From DATJGF01 sp035495315 (GTDB lineage: Bacteria; Verrucomicrobiota; Verrucomicrobiia; Limisphaerales; UBA8199), in assembly GCA_035495315.1 (NCBI GenBank), contig DATJGF010000145.1:1-64000 (forward strand): DNA of 64,000 bases, in the 5' to 3' direction. Positions 1-8,588 of this stretch are shown here, one piece after another (the stretch's first letter is position 1; each line of letters opens with the position of its first letter). Under the pieces are notes generated by a model. It was not told the origin of the DNA, searched no databases, and was given only the letters and a program-made list of their open reading frames with translations. Made by a program: the position numbers and the translations under genes.

Positions 1-1
1 C

Positions 2-1348
2 GTGACTTTGCCTGGCGTTCTTCTGCTGCTGGACTTTTGGCCTTTGCAACGCTTTCAGATTTCAAATCTCAAATTTCAAATCCCAAATCTCTGGCGCTTG
101 GTTCTGGAAAAACTCCCGTTCCTTTTCTTGGCTTTTGCTGCGAGCATCGTGACCTTCCTTGCACAAAGGGCTGGAGGCGCTGTCTCCTCCATCACAGTTA
201 TTCCGCTCTCTATGCGTATCAGCAATGCGGTGGTGGCTTACGTTCGCTATCTCCTCAAGACACTTTGGCCCTTAAATCTTTCGCCATTCTACCCTTACCA
301 GGCACATTGGCCGCTTACGTTGGTGTTCCTGAGCGCAACCGTGCTCATCACGGTAACTGTCGCCTGTGTTATGAACGCTCGCCGGCGTCCGTACATGATC
401 TTCGGCTGGCTTTGGTTTCTCGGCACGCTGGTCCCGGCCATAGGCCTCGTCCAGGTCGGCTCGCAATCCATCGCCGATCGTTACATGTACATCCCAAGCA
501 TTGGGTTATTCGTGCTCCTGGTGTGGTCCATGGCCGAAGTTCGCCGCTCGTTCGGCGTTCGTCTCCCAGTGCTTGCTGGCGCTGGATCGGCTACGCTGCT
601 GGTCTGTCTGATCCTTACCGAGACCCAATTAAGCTACTGGCATGATGGCGTCAAACTTTTCCAACATGCTCTTGAAGTGGCGCCCGGCAATTATGTCGCC
701 TACAATTACCTCGGCAATGCATATGACGATCTCGGCGAAAAAGACAAAGCCTTGGTCTTGTGCTCCGAATCCGTTCGCCTTTCGCCCCATTACGTCGAAG
801 GCCAATATAATCTCGGGACTATTCTTCTGGATTTGGGTCGAACGGAGGAGGCAGCAAGGTGTCTTAGCCAGGCGATGGAGGATGACTCAGGTTTTGTGCG
901 GGCCTACAACAACCTTGGTAAAGCGCTGCTCACTCAAGGCCAGTTGCAGCCAGCGCTAGATCGTTTCCGCGAGGCGGTGCGGCTTAAGCCTGACTGGCCC
1001 GAAGCGCATTACAATCTGGGAACCGTCCTCTTGACCGCAAGCAAGCCCGCCGAGGCCATCACTCAATTCTCTGAAGCCTTGCGCCTCAACCCTCGCTACG
1101 CCGAAGCGCACATGAATTGGGCCATAGCTGAGAGTAATCTGGGGAACACCACGCAGGCCCTGGAGCATTTCGCCGAAGCCGTTCGCCTTTCCCCGCAAAA
1201 TCCAGAGGCTCGTCTCAATTTCGGACTCGCCTTGCTCGGCAGCAATAAACCGCGGGAAGCTGCCTCCCAGTTTGCTTCAGGTCTGCAGCTGAGGCCCGGG
1301 GATACCAGGATGCAGTCCCATTTGGCCGAAGCCCTAGCCCATCAATAG
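2..1348 (+). CDS. membrane-anchored TPR protein (TMTC-like), 5' partial
   Basis: The reading frame is open from the window edge, so this is probably the C-terminal part of a longer protein; the GTG at base 2 is not a convincing start. Roughly the first 205 residues are hydrophobic, with about five or six membrane segments and a GSQSIADRYMYIP stretch. That stretch is typical of bacterial TPR proteins related to the O-mannosyltransferase TMTC group. Residues ~215-445 form six to seven tandem tetratricopeptide repeats (pattern A.YNLG..L...G....A...F..A..L.P). The likely role is an integral membrane protein with a soluble TPR scaffold, perhaps a glycosyltransferase; the catalytic part would lie upstream and cannot be seen. 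A low-complexity tract at 54-90 is read in frame. The gene converges on the minus-strand sugar kinase, with a 37-base gap. Confidence 0.8.
   Translation: MTLPGVLLLLDFWPLQRFQISNLKFQIPNLWRLVLEKLPFLFLAFAASIVTFLAQRAGGAVSSITVIPLSMRISNAVVAYVRYLLKTLWPLNLSPFYPYQAHWPLTLVFLSATVLITVTVACVMNARRRPYMIFGWLWFLGTLVPAIGLVQVGSQSIADRYMYIPSIGLFVLLVWSMAEVRRSFGVRLPVLAGAGSATLLVCLILTETQLSYWHDGVKLFQHALEVAPGNYVAYNYLGNAYDDLGEKDKALVLCSESVRLSPHYVEGQYNLGTILLDLGRTEEAARCLSQAMEDDSGFVRAYNNLGKALLTQGQLQPALDRFREAVRLKPDWPEAHYNLGTVLLTASKPAEAITQFSEALRLNPRYAEAHMNWAIAESNLGNTTQALEHFAEAVRLSPQNPEARLNFGLALLGSNKPREAASQFASGLQLRPGDTRMQSHLAEALAHQ
54..90 (+). repeat. TTCAAAT/CCCAAAT micro-repeat inside a coding frame
   Basis: The tract is a run of near-identical 7-8 base units (tttcaaat, ctcaaat, tttcaaat, cccaaat). 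It is translated in frame as about 13 residues (FQISNLKFQIPNL) in a loop between hydrophobic segments of the TPR protein. Such AT-rich micro-repeats are usually intergenic; this one sits in a gene without breaking it. Confidence 0.6.
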
Positions 1349-1385
1349 TTCCGAGTCCCTTACACCGCTGCCGCCGGTTTACAAA

Positions 1386-2300
1386 TCAAGACGCATCGCT
1401 TTTAGTGGCTGAGTGCTGCAGGAATTTGCTGCCAAGATGCTCAGGCAAATCCGGCGTTGCTCCGTGAGCTGAGCAGATATAGCGCGCCACCTCTGCTGCG
1501 AGCGCGTGCACCACGTCGAGATCCATTCGATTCAACAGCCCCATCACCAGCGCGGCGGTAAAACCATCTCCGGCTCCTACCGTATCCACGACGTCTGTCG
1601 GTTTCGGAATTTGCTCCGACCATCGCCCATCCTGATAAAGCAAGCTGCCTTCGGCACCGCGCGTCAACGCCACTAGCTGTAATCCGAATCGCTCCGCCAG
1701 AGCCTCAATCTGTTTTTCGGTGGACCCGCCCAACCCGACTAGTTCGCCCACGATGGGCAGTTCCGTGTCATTCAGCTTGCAGACATTTGCCAGTCGCAGT
1801 GATTGCTTGATAACGGCCGGCGAATAGTAATTCTGACGAAGATTGACATCGAAAACCCGCAGTGCTGCACTTGACGCAGTTGCGACCAGGGCCTGGATCG
1901 TCGCACGGGAAATCAGATCCCGTTGCGCTAGGCTGCCGAAACATATCGCATTCGCCCCCTTCACCTCCTCAACTGCGGCATCGCTAAGTTCCAGCCTATC
2001 CCAGGCTACATTCTCATGAATCACAAACGTGGGGACCCCCTTACTATCCAAGCTTACGGTCACGGTTCCGGTCGGCGTGCTTTCATCCACCTGAACCGTG
2101 TTCGTGCTGAAACCCATCGCCTGAAAGCGTAAGAGGATTTCCTGGCCAAGAGGATCGTTGCCGATCCGAGTGATGACCCGCGCGTCCGCGCCGAGCGCCT
2201 GGGCATGGAAAGCGAAATTGGCAGGCGCGCCTCCCAGTTGTCGCCCGCCAGGCAGCAAATCCCACAACACCTCTCCCAGGCCAATGACCTTGAAGCCCAT
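1386..2300 (-). CDS. PfkB-family carbohydrate kinase (fructokinase-like)
   Basis: This is a ribokinase/PfkB-fold sugar kinase of about 304 residues, predicted to phosphorylate a sugar (probably fructose) with ATP in the cytoplasm. It shows the N-terminal GLGEVLWDLLPGG and GGAPANFAFHAQALG substrate-binding segments. Near the C-terminus it carries the PfkB signature DTVGAGDGFTAALV, whose Asp in GAGD is the catalytic base. The start is the ATG at 2300 because homology begins there (MGFKVIGLGE). That ATG lies one base after the stop codon of the upstream sugar porter, so the two are almost certainly co-transcribed and translationally coupled. A longer frame to 2357 would overlap the transporter and adds unrelated residues. 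The exact sugar cannot be read from sequence alone. Confidence 0.9.
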   Translation of the reverse strand: MGFKVIGLGEVLWDLLPGGRQLGGAPANFAFHAQALGADARVITRIGNDPLGQEILLRFQAMGFSTNTVQVDESTPTGTVTVSLDSKGVPTFVIHENVAWDRLELSDAAVEEVKGANAICFGSLAQRDLISRATIQALVATASSAALRVFDVNLRQNYYSPAVIKQSLRLANVCKLNDTELPIVGELVGLGGSTEKQIEALAERFGLQLVALTRGAEGSLLYQDGRWSEQIPKPTDVVDTVGAGDGFTAALVMGLLNRMDLDVVHALAAEVARYICSAHGATPDLPEHLGSKFLQHSATKSDAS

Positions 2301-2301
2301 G

Positions 2302-3687
2302 TTACGAGATACCCAAACGTTTCTGCACTTGCTCGAGCGGCACGCCCTTGGTCTCAATGACCATCGTCTTTACCCAAATTAATTGCAGCACCATCATTCC
2401 ACAGAAAAACAGGAAGATGTAACCTGGCGCGAAGGCGGAGACCATTTTCGGAAACAGCGTCGTCAACAACGCGGCGAACATCCAATGTGTGAAACTGCCG
2501 AGCGCCTGCCCTTCCGCCCGATGGCGATTGGGAAAAATTTCTGAAATCAGCACCCAGATTACGGTGCCCTGGCCGACCGCATGTGCGGCAATAAACCCAA
2601 AAATGCAGGCCGGCACGATGCTGTAGTGCCCGGTAAAGAAAGCCCACGCGGTAAGTCCGAGCGAAGCGATATAGCCAAACGAGCCGATATAAAGCAACGT
2701 GCGCCGGCCGAGTCGATCAATGAGCCACAAACCGACAAAGGTAAAAATAAGATTGGTGATGCCAATCCCCACTGATTGCAGCAAAGCCGCTTTGGCCTCC
2801 AGACCCGTCAATTGAAAAATCCGAGGCGCAAAGTAAAGGATAGCATTGATGCCCGACAGTTGGTTAAAGAACGCCACCAGAAATGCCAGCAGGATCGGCA
2901 CACGCAAGCGCCGGGTCCAGAAACGCTCCGTAGTGACGTTTTGAGCGGAGGCGGCCTGGATCTCATCCGCTTTGGTTTCCAATTCAGACGCTGAGCTGTC
3001 GGGTTGAATTAGCTGCAGGACCTTCAGGCCTGAAGCGCGGTCTCCTTTGCGTCCGATTAACCAGCGCGGACTTTCTGGGAGCCCAAAGCACATGACGGTG
3101 TAAAGAATCGATGGAAAAGCTGCCACTCCCAACATCCAGCGCCATGCATTTTCGCCAATTGGCGCCAGCAGCGCGTTTGATAGAAATGCGATGACAATCC
3201 CAAACACTATGTTGAACTGAAACATCCCCGCCAGCCTGCCGCGTTGCTCCGCCGGCGCGATTTCCGAAATGTACAACGGCGCGGCAACTGTGGAAATCCC
3301 GATGCCCAACCCGCCCAGGAATCGGGCTGCGATAAAGGAGTAGACACCCGTCGCAAACGCGCAGCCGAGGGCTGAGATTATAAAAAGCGCGCCGATCGCG
3401 AGCAGTGTTTTTCTGCGGCCGAATCGATCAGTCGGCACTCCCCCTACCAAGGATCCTAAAACTGTGCCATACAACGCCGCCCCCATTGCGATGCCATGGA
3501 CCCCTGGGCTCAACCCCCAAAGTGCCTGGATTTTCTGTTCCGCACCGGAAATGACGACGGTGTCGAATCCGAAAAGAAATCCTGCCAACGCCGAGGTAAG
3601 GGACCAGAAGAAAATGCGAAGGCTCCAAGGATGCGCTCGCGCGCTTGTGCTGATGTCATTGGCGGTATTCATCCCGGAGGTGCTCAT
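2302..3687 (-). CDS. MFS sugar porter (sugar/H+ symporter)
   Basis: This is a 12-TM major facilitator of the sugar-porter family, about 461 residues, which is the usual length. It has the family signatures: DRFGRRK after TM2 (~residue 86), the mid-loop PESPRWLIGRKGD (~residue 205), DRLGRRTLL in the second half, and ETKGVPLEQV near the C-terminus, matching the PETKG motif. Its likely role is uptake of a hexose or pentose across the inner membrane. It is the first gene of a two-gene unit with the PfkB kinase, which suggests import followed by phosphorylation of the same sugar. Two ATGs are possible, at 3687 and 3672; neither has a strong ribosome-binding site. An inverted repeat at 3707-3734 lies just upstream and may be its operator. 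Confidence 0.92.
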   Translation of the reverse strand: MSTSGMNTANDISTSARAHPWSLRIFFWSLTSALAGFLFGFDTVVISGAEQKIQALWGLSPGVHGIAMGAALYGTVLGSLVGGVPTDRFGRRKTLLAIGALFIISALGCAFATGVYSFIAARFLGGLGIGISTVAAPLYISEIAPAEQRGRLAGMFQFNIVFGIVIAFLSNALLAPIGENAWRWMLGVAAFPSILYTVMCFGLPESPRWLIGRKGDRASGLKVLQLIQPDSSASELETKADEIQAASAQNVTTERFWTRRLRVPILLAFLVAFFNQLSGINAILYFAPRIFQLTGLEAKAALLQSVGIGITNLIFTFVGLWLIDRLGRRTLLYIGSFGYIASLGLTAWAFFTGHYSIVPACIFGFIAAHAVGQGTVIWVLISEIFPNRHRAEGQALGSFTHWMFAALLTTLFPKMVSAFAPGYIFLFFCGMMVLQLIWVKTMVIETKGVPLEQVQKRLGIS

Positions 3688-3706
3688 ATGGGTCGGATGC
3701 TAAGCA

Positions 3707-3734
3707 GATATTTCTGGATCGACTAGGAAATATC
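3707..3734. promoter_or_regulatory. inverted repeat upstream of sugar porter (possible operator)
   Basis: GATATTTC at 3707-3714 is matched perfectly by GAAATATC at 3727-3734 across a 12-base spacer, centred about 33 bases upstream of the ATG of the sugar porter. The position and symmetry suit a repressor-binding site. No regulator gene adjoins, so the binding protein is unknown. Confidence 0.4.
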
Positions 3735-4092
3735 CCCGTGTTGGATTCAGCCAAACCCGTAGGCACTATCACGCAGCTTGGAGGCCAATTGAGCCTTTGC
3801 TCAAAATTGGACACAGCTTGCTTCACCTTTCCAATTTGCGGGCACCTTGGTGTCTTTTGCTGTAATCCGTCCTCGTTATTCAAGTGAATCCCAAATCGGC
3901 ATGAAATATGGTTTAGCCATGTATGTTCACAAACCATCCAATTCCTTGCCGATTCATTTCGAGGAGTCTGGCCCGGTTTGAGGATGTATGTAGCTAGAAC
4001 TGAGAATTTGTGCGCGGGCTGGATGTTGGTGGGTCGACTCACCTTTCCGTGCGACTTCAGCACCAGCCCACGCTTCCTTCATCGGTACTATT
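3735..4092. other. intergenic spacer, no gene recognised
   Basis: This is non-coding sequence between the 3' end of the FG-GAP/ASPIC gene and the putative operator. A frame of about 135 codons crosses it on the minus strand, but it overlaps the sugar-porter start and encodes no recognisable domain or hydrophobic pattern, so I treat it as chance. No clear terminator hairpin was seen. Confidence 0.5.
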
Positions 4093-7000
4093 CTAAGGCA
4101 TACCGCTTACGTTTCCATCCCAGGTTATTTCAATCGTGTGTGCGTGCGCAGGGAGCGGATGGGAAACAGTTTTGCCACCGGGCCAGCGGATCCAGATTTT
4201 CGGCTCGGCGGTGGGGATGGGCAGGACTTGTATCAAGCCGTCTTGCGACCAATAGCCGCCGCCGCCATGAAGTTCTCGGGCAGGCCCCAGTCGTCCGGCA
4301 TTGGACATCCGGAACACCGCGCCAATGGCGTCCGGATTGCTGGCGGGACCTCGTAAACGCAAACGCAAGCCAGGATTGGCGCCGACATTGTGAAACAAAC
4401 CAGTTGCCGCTCCGTTTTGCGCGACGGCGAGATCCACTCGCCCATCACCATCATAATCTGCGCACGCACAACCGCGTTGTTCTCCATACAGGCGGATCCC
4501 GGACTGGTTTCCTGACATGGCTCGAAGGCCGCCATATCCGTCACCCAGCAATAACAAACCACGTCCCGCGTCCAAACGGCAGCTCTCGGACGGTGTCCCA
4601 AAGAAATTCTGGGCCAGAAAAACATCTTCAGAACCGTCGCCATCAAAGTCGCTGACGCAGATGCCAAAAACGGGAGCCCATTGCGCTTCGTCCGGCAGCG
4701 GCACCGGTTCAAATGTTCCCGACCGGTTGAGGAAAACGGCAGAAGTGAGCGTATTGGCCTCAAGCTTTTTTGCTTTCTGAAATCGGGGACCAAGAAGCTG
4801 CTGGATATCCATCGAACTGAAGGTGTCGTTGTTGGGAGCCTGTTCGAGGATGAAAGGCATGGCGCGGGCCAAGTCCTGGCGATGGGACCTGGGCAGGAGT
4901 CGAGTTTCCGATGCGTCGTAACAGGTTTCGATGACCTGGACTCCGCCGTCGTTATTGAAGTCACCATAATAGGCCACCAGCGGATGCTTCCGATCGCAAT
5001 GGTAGGATGAGTTGAGGCCCCAGTTCCCCGCAATGATATCCATGTGCCCATCACCGTCGAGGTCGCCCGTGGTTACGCTCTGCCAAAGACCGGTATAGCT
5101 CGATAACCCGAGTTGAGATGTTGTCTCCTCAAGCCGGCTATTGGCGAAATGAAAAACGCGCAGCGGCCCCCACTCACAAGCCAGGATCAACTCCGGTCGA
5201 CCGTCTCCGTCCAAATCACTGAATACGGCTGCGCTAACCAATCCGACATGCGCCAGGGCTGAACTGAGCGTTTGGTCGACCACGAGAGTCCCCTCGCGTT
5301 GTCGCAGAATGAATGACGGTGCTGCTTCGGGGTAATGCCCCGGAATCAGACGCCCGCCTACGAACACCTCCAGTTCGCCATCACCATCCAGGTCACCCGT
5401 AGCAATCGGTCCAACAGAGGCGCCAAGTCGAGTTGCCCGAGCCCCCGGCAAAAGCGAGATGCCAGTGTCAGACCCTTTGCTGAGCTGAAGAAGATCACAC
5501 CCGGCAGCGCTGGTTTGTTGATAGCCGGTTATTCCCAACAACAAAAGGCGCTTTCCAGCGACAGAGCTTGCGGCGAGACCCGCCGTATCATCGGCCATGC
5601 CCGAGCACCCTTCGCAAGCGACTTGATTAAAGCGGCTCTTTCCATCCCAACTTAGCAGCGACAACGATCCGCCTCGGCCGGTGCCAATCAGAAGATCTTC
5701 CTGGCCGCGATTTCGAAAATCGTACCAGGCGACCGCCGGCCCGAGTTGGCTGAAGCGCTTTGGCAATGAGGGTTGTAGTTCGAGGTCGTCGAACGCTTCC
5801 TCATGATGAGTATGTCCGAGCTGTTCGGTCACATCTTCGAATAACGCGGAGTTGGTTGAGGCCGCGACAATCGGACTTTCCTCCAGCGCCCCGGTCTCGT
5901 CGATTTCATAGAGCCAATTTGGGAGCGCGTCTTTCACGCGGCTCCAGCGGCCGCTGCGCCACTTGACCTCGATTAAGAGACGGTTGGTCAAGCTCCCTGC
6001 CGCAAAAACGCGCATGGCGTCGTCGCCGGCCAGGAAACGACCTCCGGACAGAATCTCCTGACTCTGGAATGGCACGGCCCCGCCACGCACAATGATCATC
6101 GCGCCGATACCCTGAGTGTTAGGCGGGCGTCCTGCGAGCCGGACGGCAATTCTGGGCGTTGTGGTCACGTTGCGGTAGATGAGGGCGCCCGAGTTAAGGC
6201 AATTGATGACCACATCCAAGGCACCGTCTCCGTCCAGATCCGCCAGCGCCATGCTGGTGCACGCACGAGTCGAGTTGAAGCCCCATTCGTCCCGGCATTC
6301 GCGAAACGTGCGATTGCCCAGGTTGCGGAATGCGTAATTGGGCGTGGCGACTTTTGGAAACGTGGCGGCACCGGCACGGCTAGCGCGGGGATCCCTCATG
6401 TGGCTGCGGTCAATGCTGTCGAGGTGCTGGAGGTCGTGGGTTTGTCCGTTGGCAATCAACACATCTTCCAAGCCATCGAGATCGACGTCGAGAAAGAGAG
6501 GCATCCAGGTCCAATCCGTCGCAGCCAGACCGGCGAATTCGGCGATGTCGGCATAGGTCCCATCCCCGCGATTGTGGAGCAATACGTTGCGGCCGGTTTG
6601 TGGCCGATCACCCAACCCGATCACTGGCGGACGCGGTTCATCGGGTGTTTGCTGTTTGAGACGAGTGCTGGGATCGCGCGCCAACATTTCAACGACCAAG
6701 CCGTCCATATAACCGTCACGGTCAATATCGGCAAAATCGACTCCCATCGAGGCAAATGGAATTTTGCGAATGGCCAATGGTTCAATCGCTCGAAAGCGGC
6801 CCCGTCCGTCGTTTAACCAGATGCGGTCCGGGGTAAAGAAATCGTTACAGACATAAATGTCCGGCCAACCGTCACCATTCAGGTCCCGCATCTGGACGGC
6901 CAGACTGTAGTCCCACGGCTTGACCGCCGGTTTTCCGGTTTCGTCGAGGAAGGTGCCGTTCTCCCATGACGCAGTAGTGAAATGCCCTTGCCCGTCGTTC

Positions 7001-7773
7001 AAGTACAACTCGCTCGGTTCGCCGAACTCGACAAACTTGCCGTTGATGTACTTGACCCGCTTACCATGGCGTCCGGCAACGACAATCTGTCCATTGACGA
7101 CACGGGTGGCTACAGTGCCGCCATCGCGTAACACGGAACCGACACCGAAATTGGCGACGAACAGGTCCAGCGTCCCGTTGCCATCGACATCGGCCAGCGC
7201 CAGCGAAAGGCTGCCGGTGTTGGTTGCCAAACCAGAGGCGGGCGTCACATCGCGGAAATGGCCTTTGCCGTCGTTTAAGAAACAGCGTGTGCCGCCGCCG
7301 CGCGAACTGACTAGTAAGTCCAAGGTGCCATCGCCGTTAACATCGGCGAAGACTGCGCCGCGCGAAATCTGGCCGGGGCAGGCTACTCCGGCGGATTGGG
7401 TGATGTCTTCGAAGCGAAAATCGCCGAGGTTACGATAGAGGGCGTTGGAGCCAGCGAGACTGCAAAGGTAGATGTCGCAACGGCCATCACCATCGATATC
7501 GCCAAGTGCCAGGCCGGAACCACTCACGAGTGATGAATCCTTCTCCAGCAGTTCTGCTGAGAGGACGTTGCTAAAACTGATGCCCGAGTGATTTGGATCG
7601 ACGACGCTGAAGCCGGTGTGTCCTCCCTGGGGGATAACCAGCGGACGCCCTCGATAGCCCGGATATGATTTCCAGTCGGGCAAAGCGCCGGGGGCAGAAA
7701 AAGCCCAATGCACGGCGGCCAGGGTGATGACCGTGTACAGACGGCTCGAGGATAAGGCGCCGAATGCACGCAT
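4093..7773 (-). CDS. secreted FG-GAP/VCBS repeat protein with two ASPIC/UnbV domains
   Basis: A 1,226-residue exported protein. A signal peptide spans about residues 1-31 (hydrophobic LYTVITLAAVHWAFSAPGA). It is followed by at least twelve D-x-D-G-D-G-x-x-D calcium-binding loops (for example DLDGDGRCDIY, DVNGDGTLDLLV, DYDGDGRVDLAV), the mark of FG-GAP/VCBS beta-propellers. Two ASPIC/UnbV modules are visible: one mid-protein (starting near QGIGAMIIVRGG) and one at the C-terminus (starting near NPDAIGAVFRM and ending with the WPGGKT segment). The protein therefore looks like two propeller-ASPIC units joined together. Such proteins are probably extracellular or periplasmic and bind carbohydrate or protein ligands; the function is not established. 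It lies upstream of and in line with the sugar-porter operon, but is separated from it by about 400 bases. Confidence 0.9.
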   Translation of the reverse strand: MRAFGALSSSRLYTVITLAAVHWAFSAPGALPDWKSYPGYRGRPLVIPQGGHTGFSVVDPNHSGISFSNVLSAELLEKDSSLVSGSGLALGDIDGDGRCDIYLCSLAGSNALYRNLGDFRFEDITQSAGVACPGQISRGAVFADVNGDGTLDLLVSSRGGGTRCFLNDGKGHFRDVTPASGLATNTGSLSLALADVDGNGTLDLFVANFGVGSVLRDGGTVATRVVNGQIVVAGRHGKRVKYINGKFVEFGEPSELYLNDGQGHFTTASWENGTFLDETGKPAVKPWDYSLAVQMRDLNGDGWPDIYVCNDFFTPDRIWLNDGRGRFRAIEPLAIRKIPFASMGVDFADIDRDGYMDGLVVEMLARDPSTRLKQQTPDEPRPPVIGLGDRPQTGRNVLLHNRGDGTYADIAEFAGLAATDWTWMPLFLDVDLDGLEDVLIANGQTHDLQHLDSIDRSHMRDPRASRAGAATFPKVATPNYAFRNLGNRTFRECRDEWGFNSTRACTSMALADLDGDGALDVVINCLNSGALIYRNVTTTPRIAVRLAGRPPNTQGIGAMIIVRGGAVPFQSQEILSGGRFLAGDDAMRVFAAGSLTNRLLIEVKWRSGRWSRVKDALPNWLYEIDETGALEESPIVAASTNSALFEDVTEQLGHTHHEEAFDDLELQPSLPKRFSQLGPAVAWYDFRNRGQEDLLIGTGRGGSLSLLSWDGKSRFNQVACEGCSGMADDTAGLAASSVAGKRLLLLGITGYQQTSAAGCDLLQLSKGSDTGISLLPGARATRLGASVGPIATGDLDGDGELEVFVGGRLIPGHYPEAAPSFILRQREGTLVVDQTLSSALAHVGLVSAAVFSDLDGDGRPELILACEWGPLRVFHFANSRLEETTSQLGLSSYTGLWQSVTTGDLDGDGHMDIIAGNWGLNSSYHCDRKHPLVAYYGDFNNDGGVQVIETCYDASETRLLPRSHRQDLARAMPFILEQAPNNDTFSSMDIQQLLGPRFQKAKKLEANTLTSAVFLNRSGTFEPVPLPDEAQWAPVFGICVSDFDGDGSEDVFLAQNFFGTPSESCRLDAGRGLLLLGDGYGGLRAMSGNQSGIRLYGEQRGCACADYDGDGRVDLAVAQNGAATGLFHNVGANPGLRLRLRGPASNPDAIGAVFRMSNAGRLGPARELHGGGGYWSQDGLIQVLPIPTAEPKIWIRWPGGKTVSHPLPAHAHTIEITWDGNVSGMP

Positions 7774-7961
7774 AGGATGGGCTAGTTGAGTATTTTATTA
7801 GATTTGTGGATCCCTGCAGTCAAGCAAATACAGCATCGAACCAACCCTGCGCGCGGTGAGCTCGACCAAACGTTTTTCGCAGGCGAGCTCGGCTTTCGGA
7901 ATTCGGGTTTAGTCCACAGGCCCTGCGGACGCTGTCCGAGTAAATCCTGCAGTGGACATGT

Positions 7962-8588
7962 TTAACGACTCGTGAATCGAGCTACGGCTTCGGCGCGGGA
8001 ACGGACATGGAGTTTTTCGTAAATGTGGCGGACGTAGGTATTGACGGTGGCTGGGCCGATGCCCAGCTCGTCGGCGATTTCTTTGGAGCGATGACCTTTG
8101 GCCAACAGACGCAGAACCTGTTCCTCCCTGGCGGAGAGGGGCGAATCCTGGTCACCGGGTTTTAAGGGTTGGCGGAAGGTGCTGATGACTTTGCGAGCGA
8201 TCTGACCGGACATCGGGGCCCCGCCGTGGTGGACTTCGTCGATGGCTTGGAGAATCTTATCGGGTCCGACGTGTTTTACGAGGTAACCGGTGGCACCGGC
8301 CTTGAGGGATTCGAAAACCTGTTCGGCATCTTCTTCGACGGTGAGCATGATGACCTGGGCCTGGGGGATTATGGAGCGAAGGCGGGCGACGCATTCAATT
8401 CCGCTGCGCCCCGGCAGATGGATATCCATCAAGACAACTTCCGGGACGGCGCCTGGGAGTCTCCGCCATGCCTCCTCGGCGGTTGCACAACAAGCGACAC
8501 AGCAGTAGCCGGAGACGCCGTTGATGAGCGCAGCGAGGTTTTCCCGCACTGCGGCGTCATCTTCGACAATGGCTACGCGCACGCTCAT
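7962..8588 (-). CDS. NarL/FixJ-family response regulator
   Basis: A 208-residue DNA-binding response regulator. The N-terminal receiver domain (~residues 3-120) has the acidic pocket VEDD, the phospho-acceptor Asp in EVVLMDIHLPG and the conserved Lys in LVKHVG. The C-terminal LuxR helix-turn-helix (~140-205) has the motif LSAREEQVLRLLAKGHRSKEIA followed by the recognition helix region PATVNTYVRHIYEKL. The ATG at 8588 is chosen because the receiver begins there and it overlaps the TGA of the upstream histidine kinase in an ATGA arrangement, so the pair is translationally coupled. It probably controls target genes in response to the ligand sensed by that kinase. Confidence 0.95.
   Translation of the reverse strand: MSVRVAIVEDDAAVRENLAALINGVSGYCCVACCATAEEAWRRLPGAVPEVVLMDIHLPGRSGIECVARLRSIIPQAQVIMLTVEEDAEQVFESLKAGATGYLVKHVGPDKILQAIDEVHHGGAPMSGQIARKVISTFRQPLKPGDQDSPLSAREEQVLRLLAKGHRSKEIADELGIGPATVNTYVRHIYEKLHVRSRAEAVARFTSR

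Noticed and set aside
3656..4063. Minus-strand frame of ~135 codons in the spacer upstream of the sugar porter
   Set aside because: It overlaps the porter start, has no domain, hydrophobic pattern or ribosome-binding site; likely chance.
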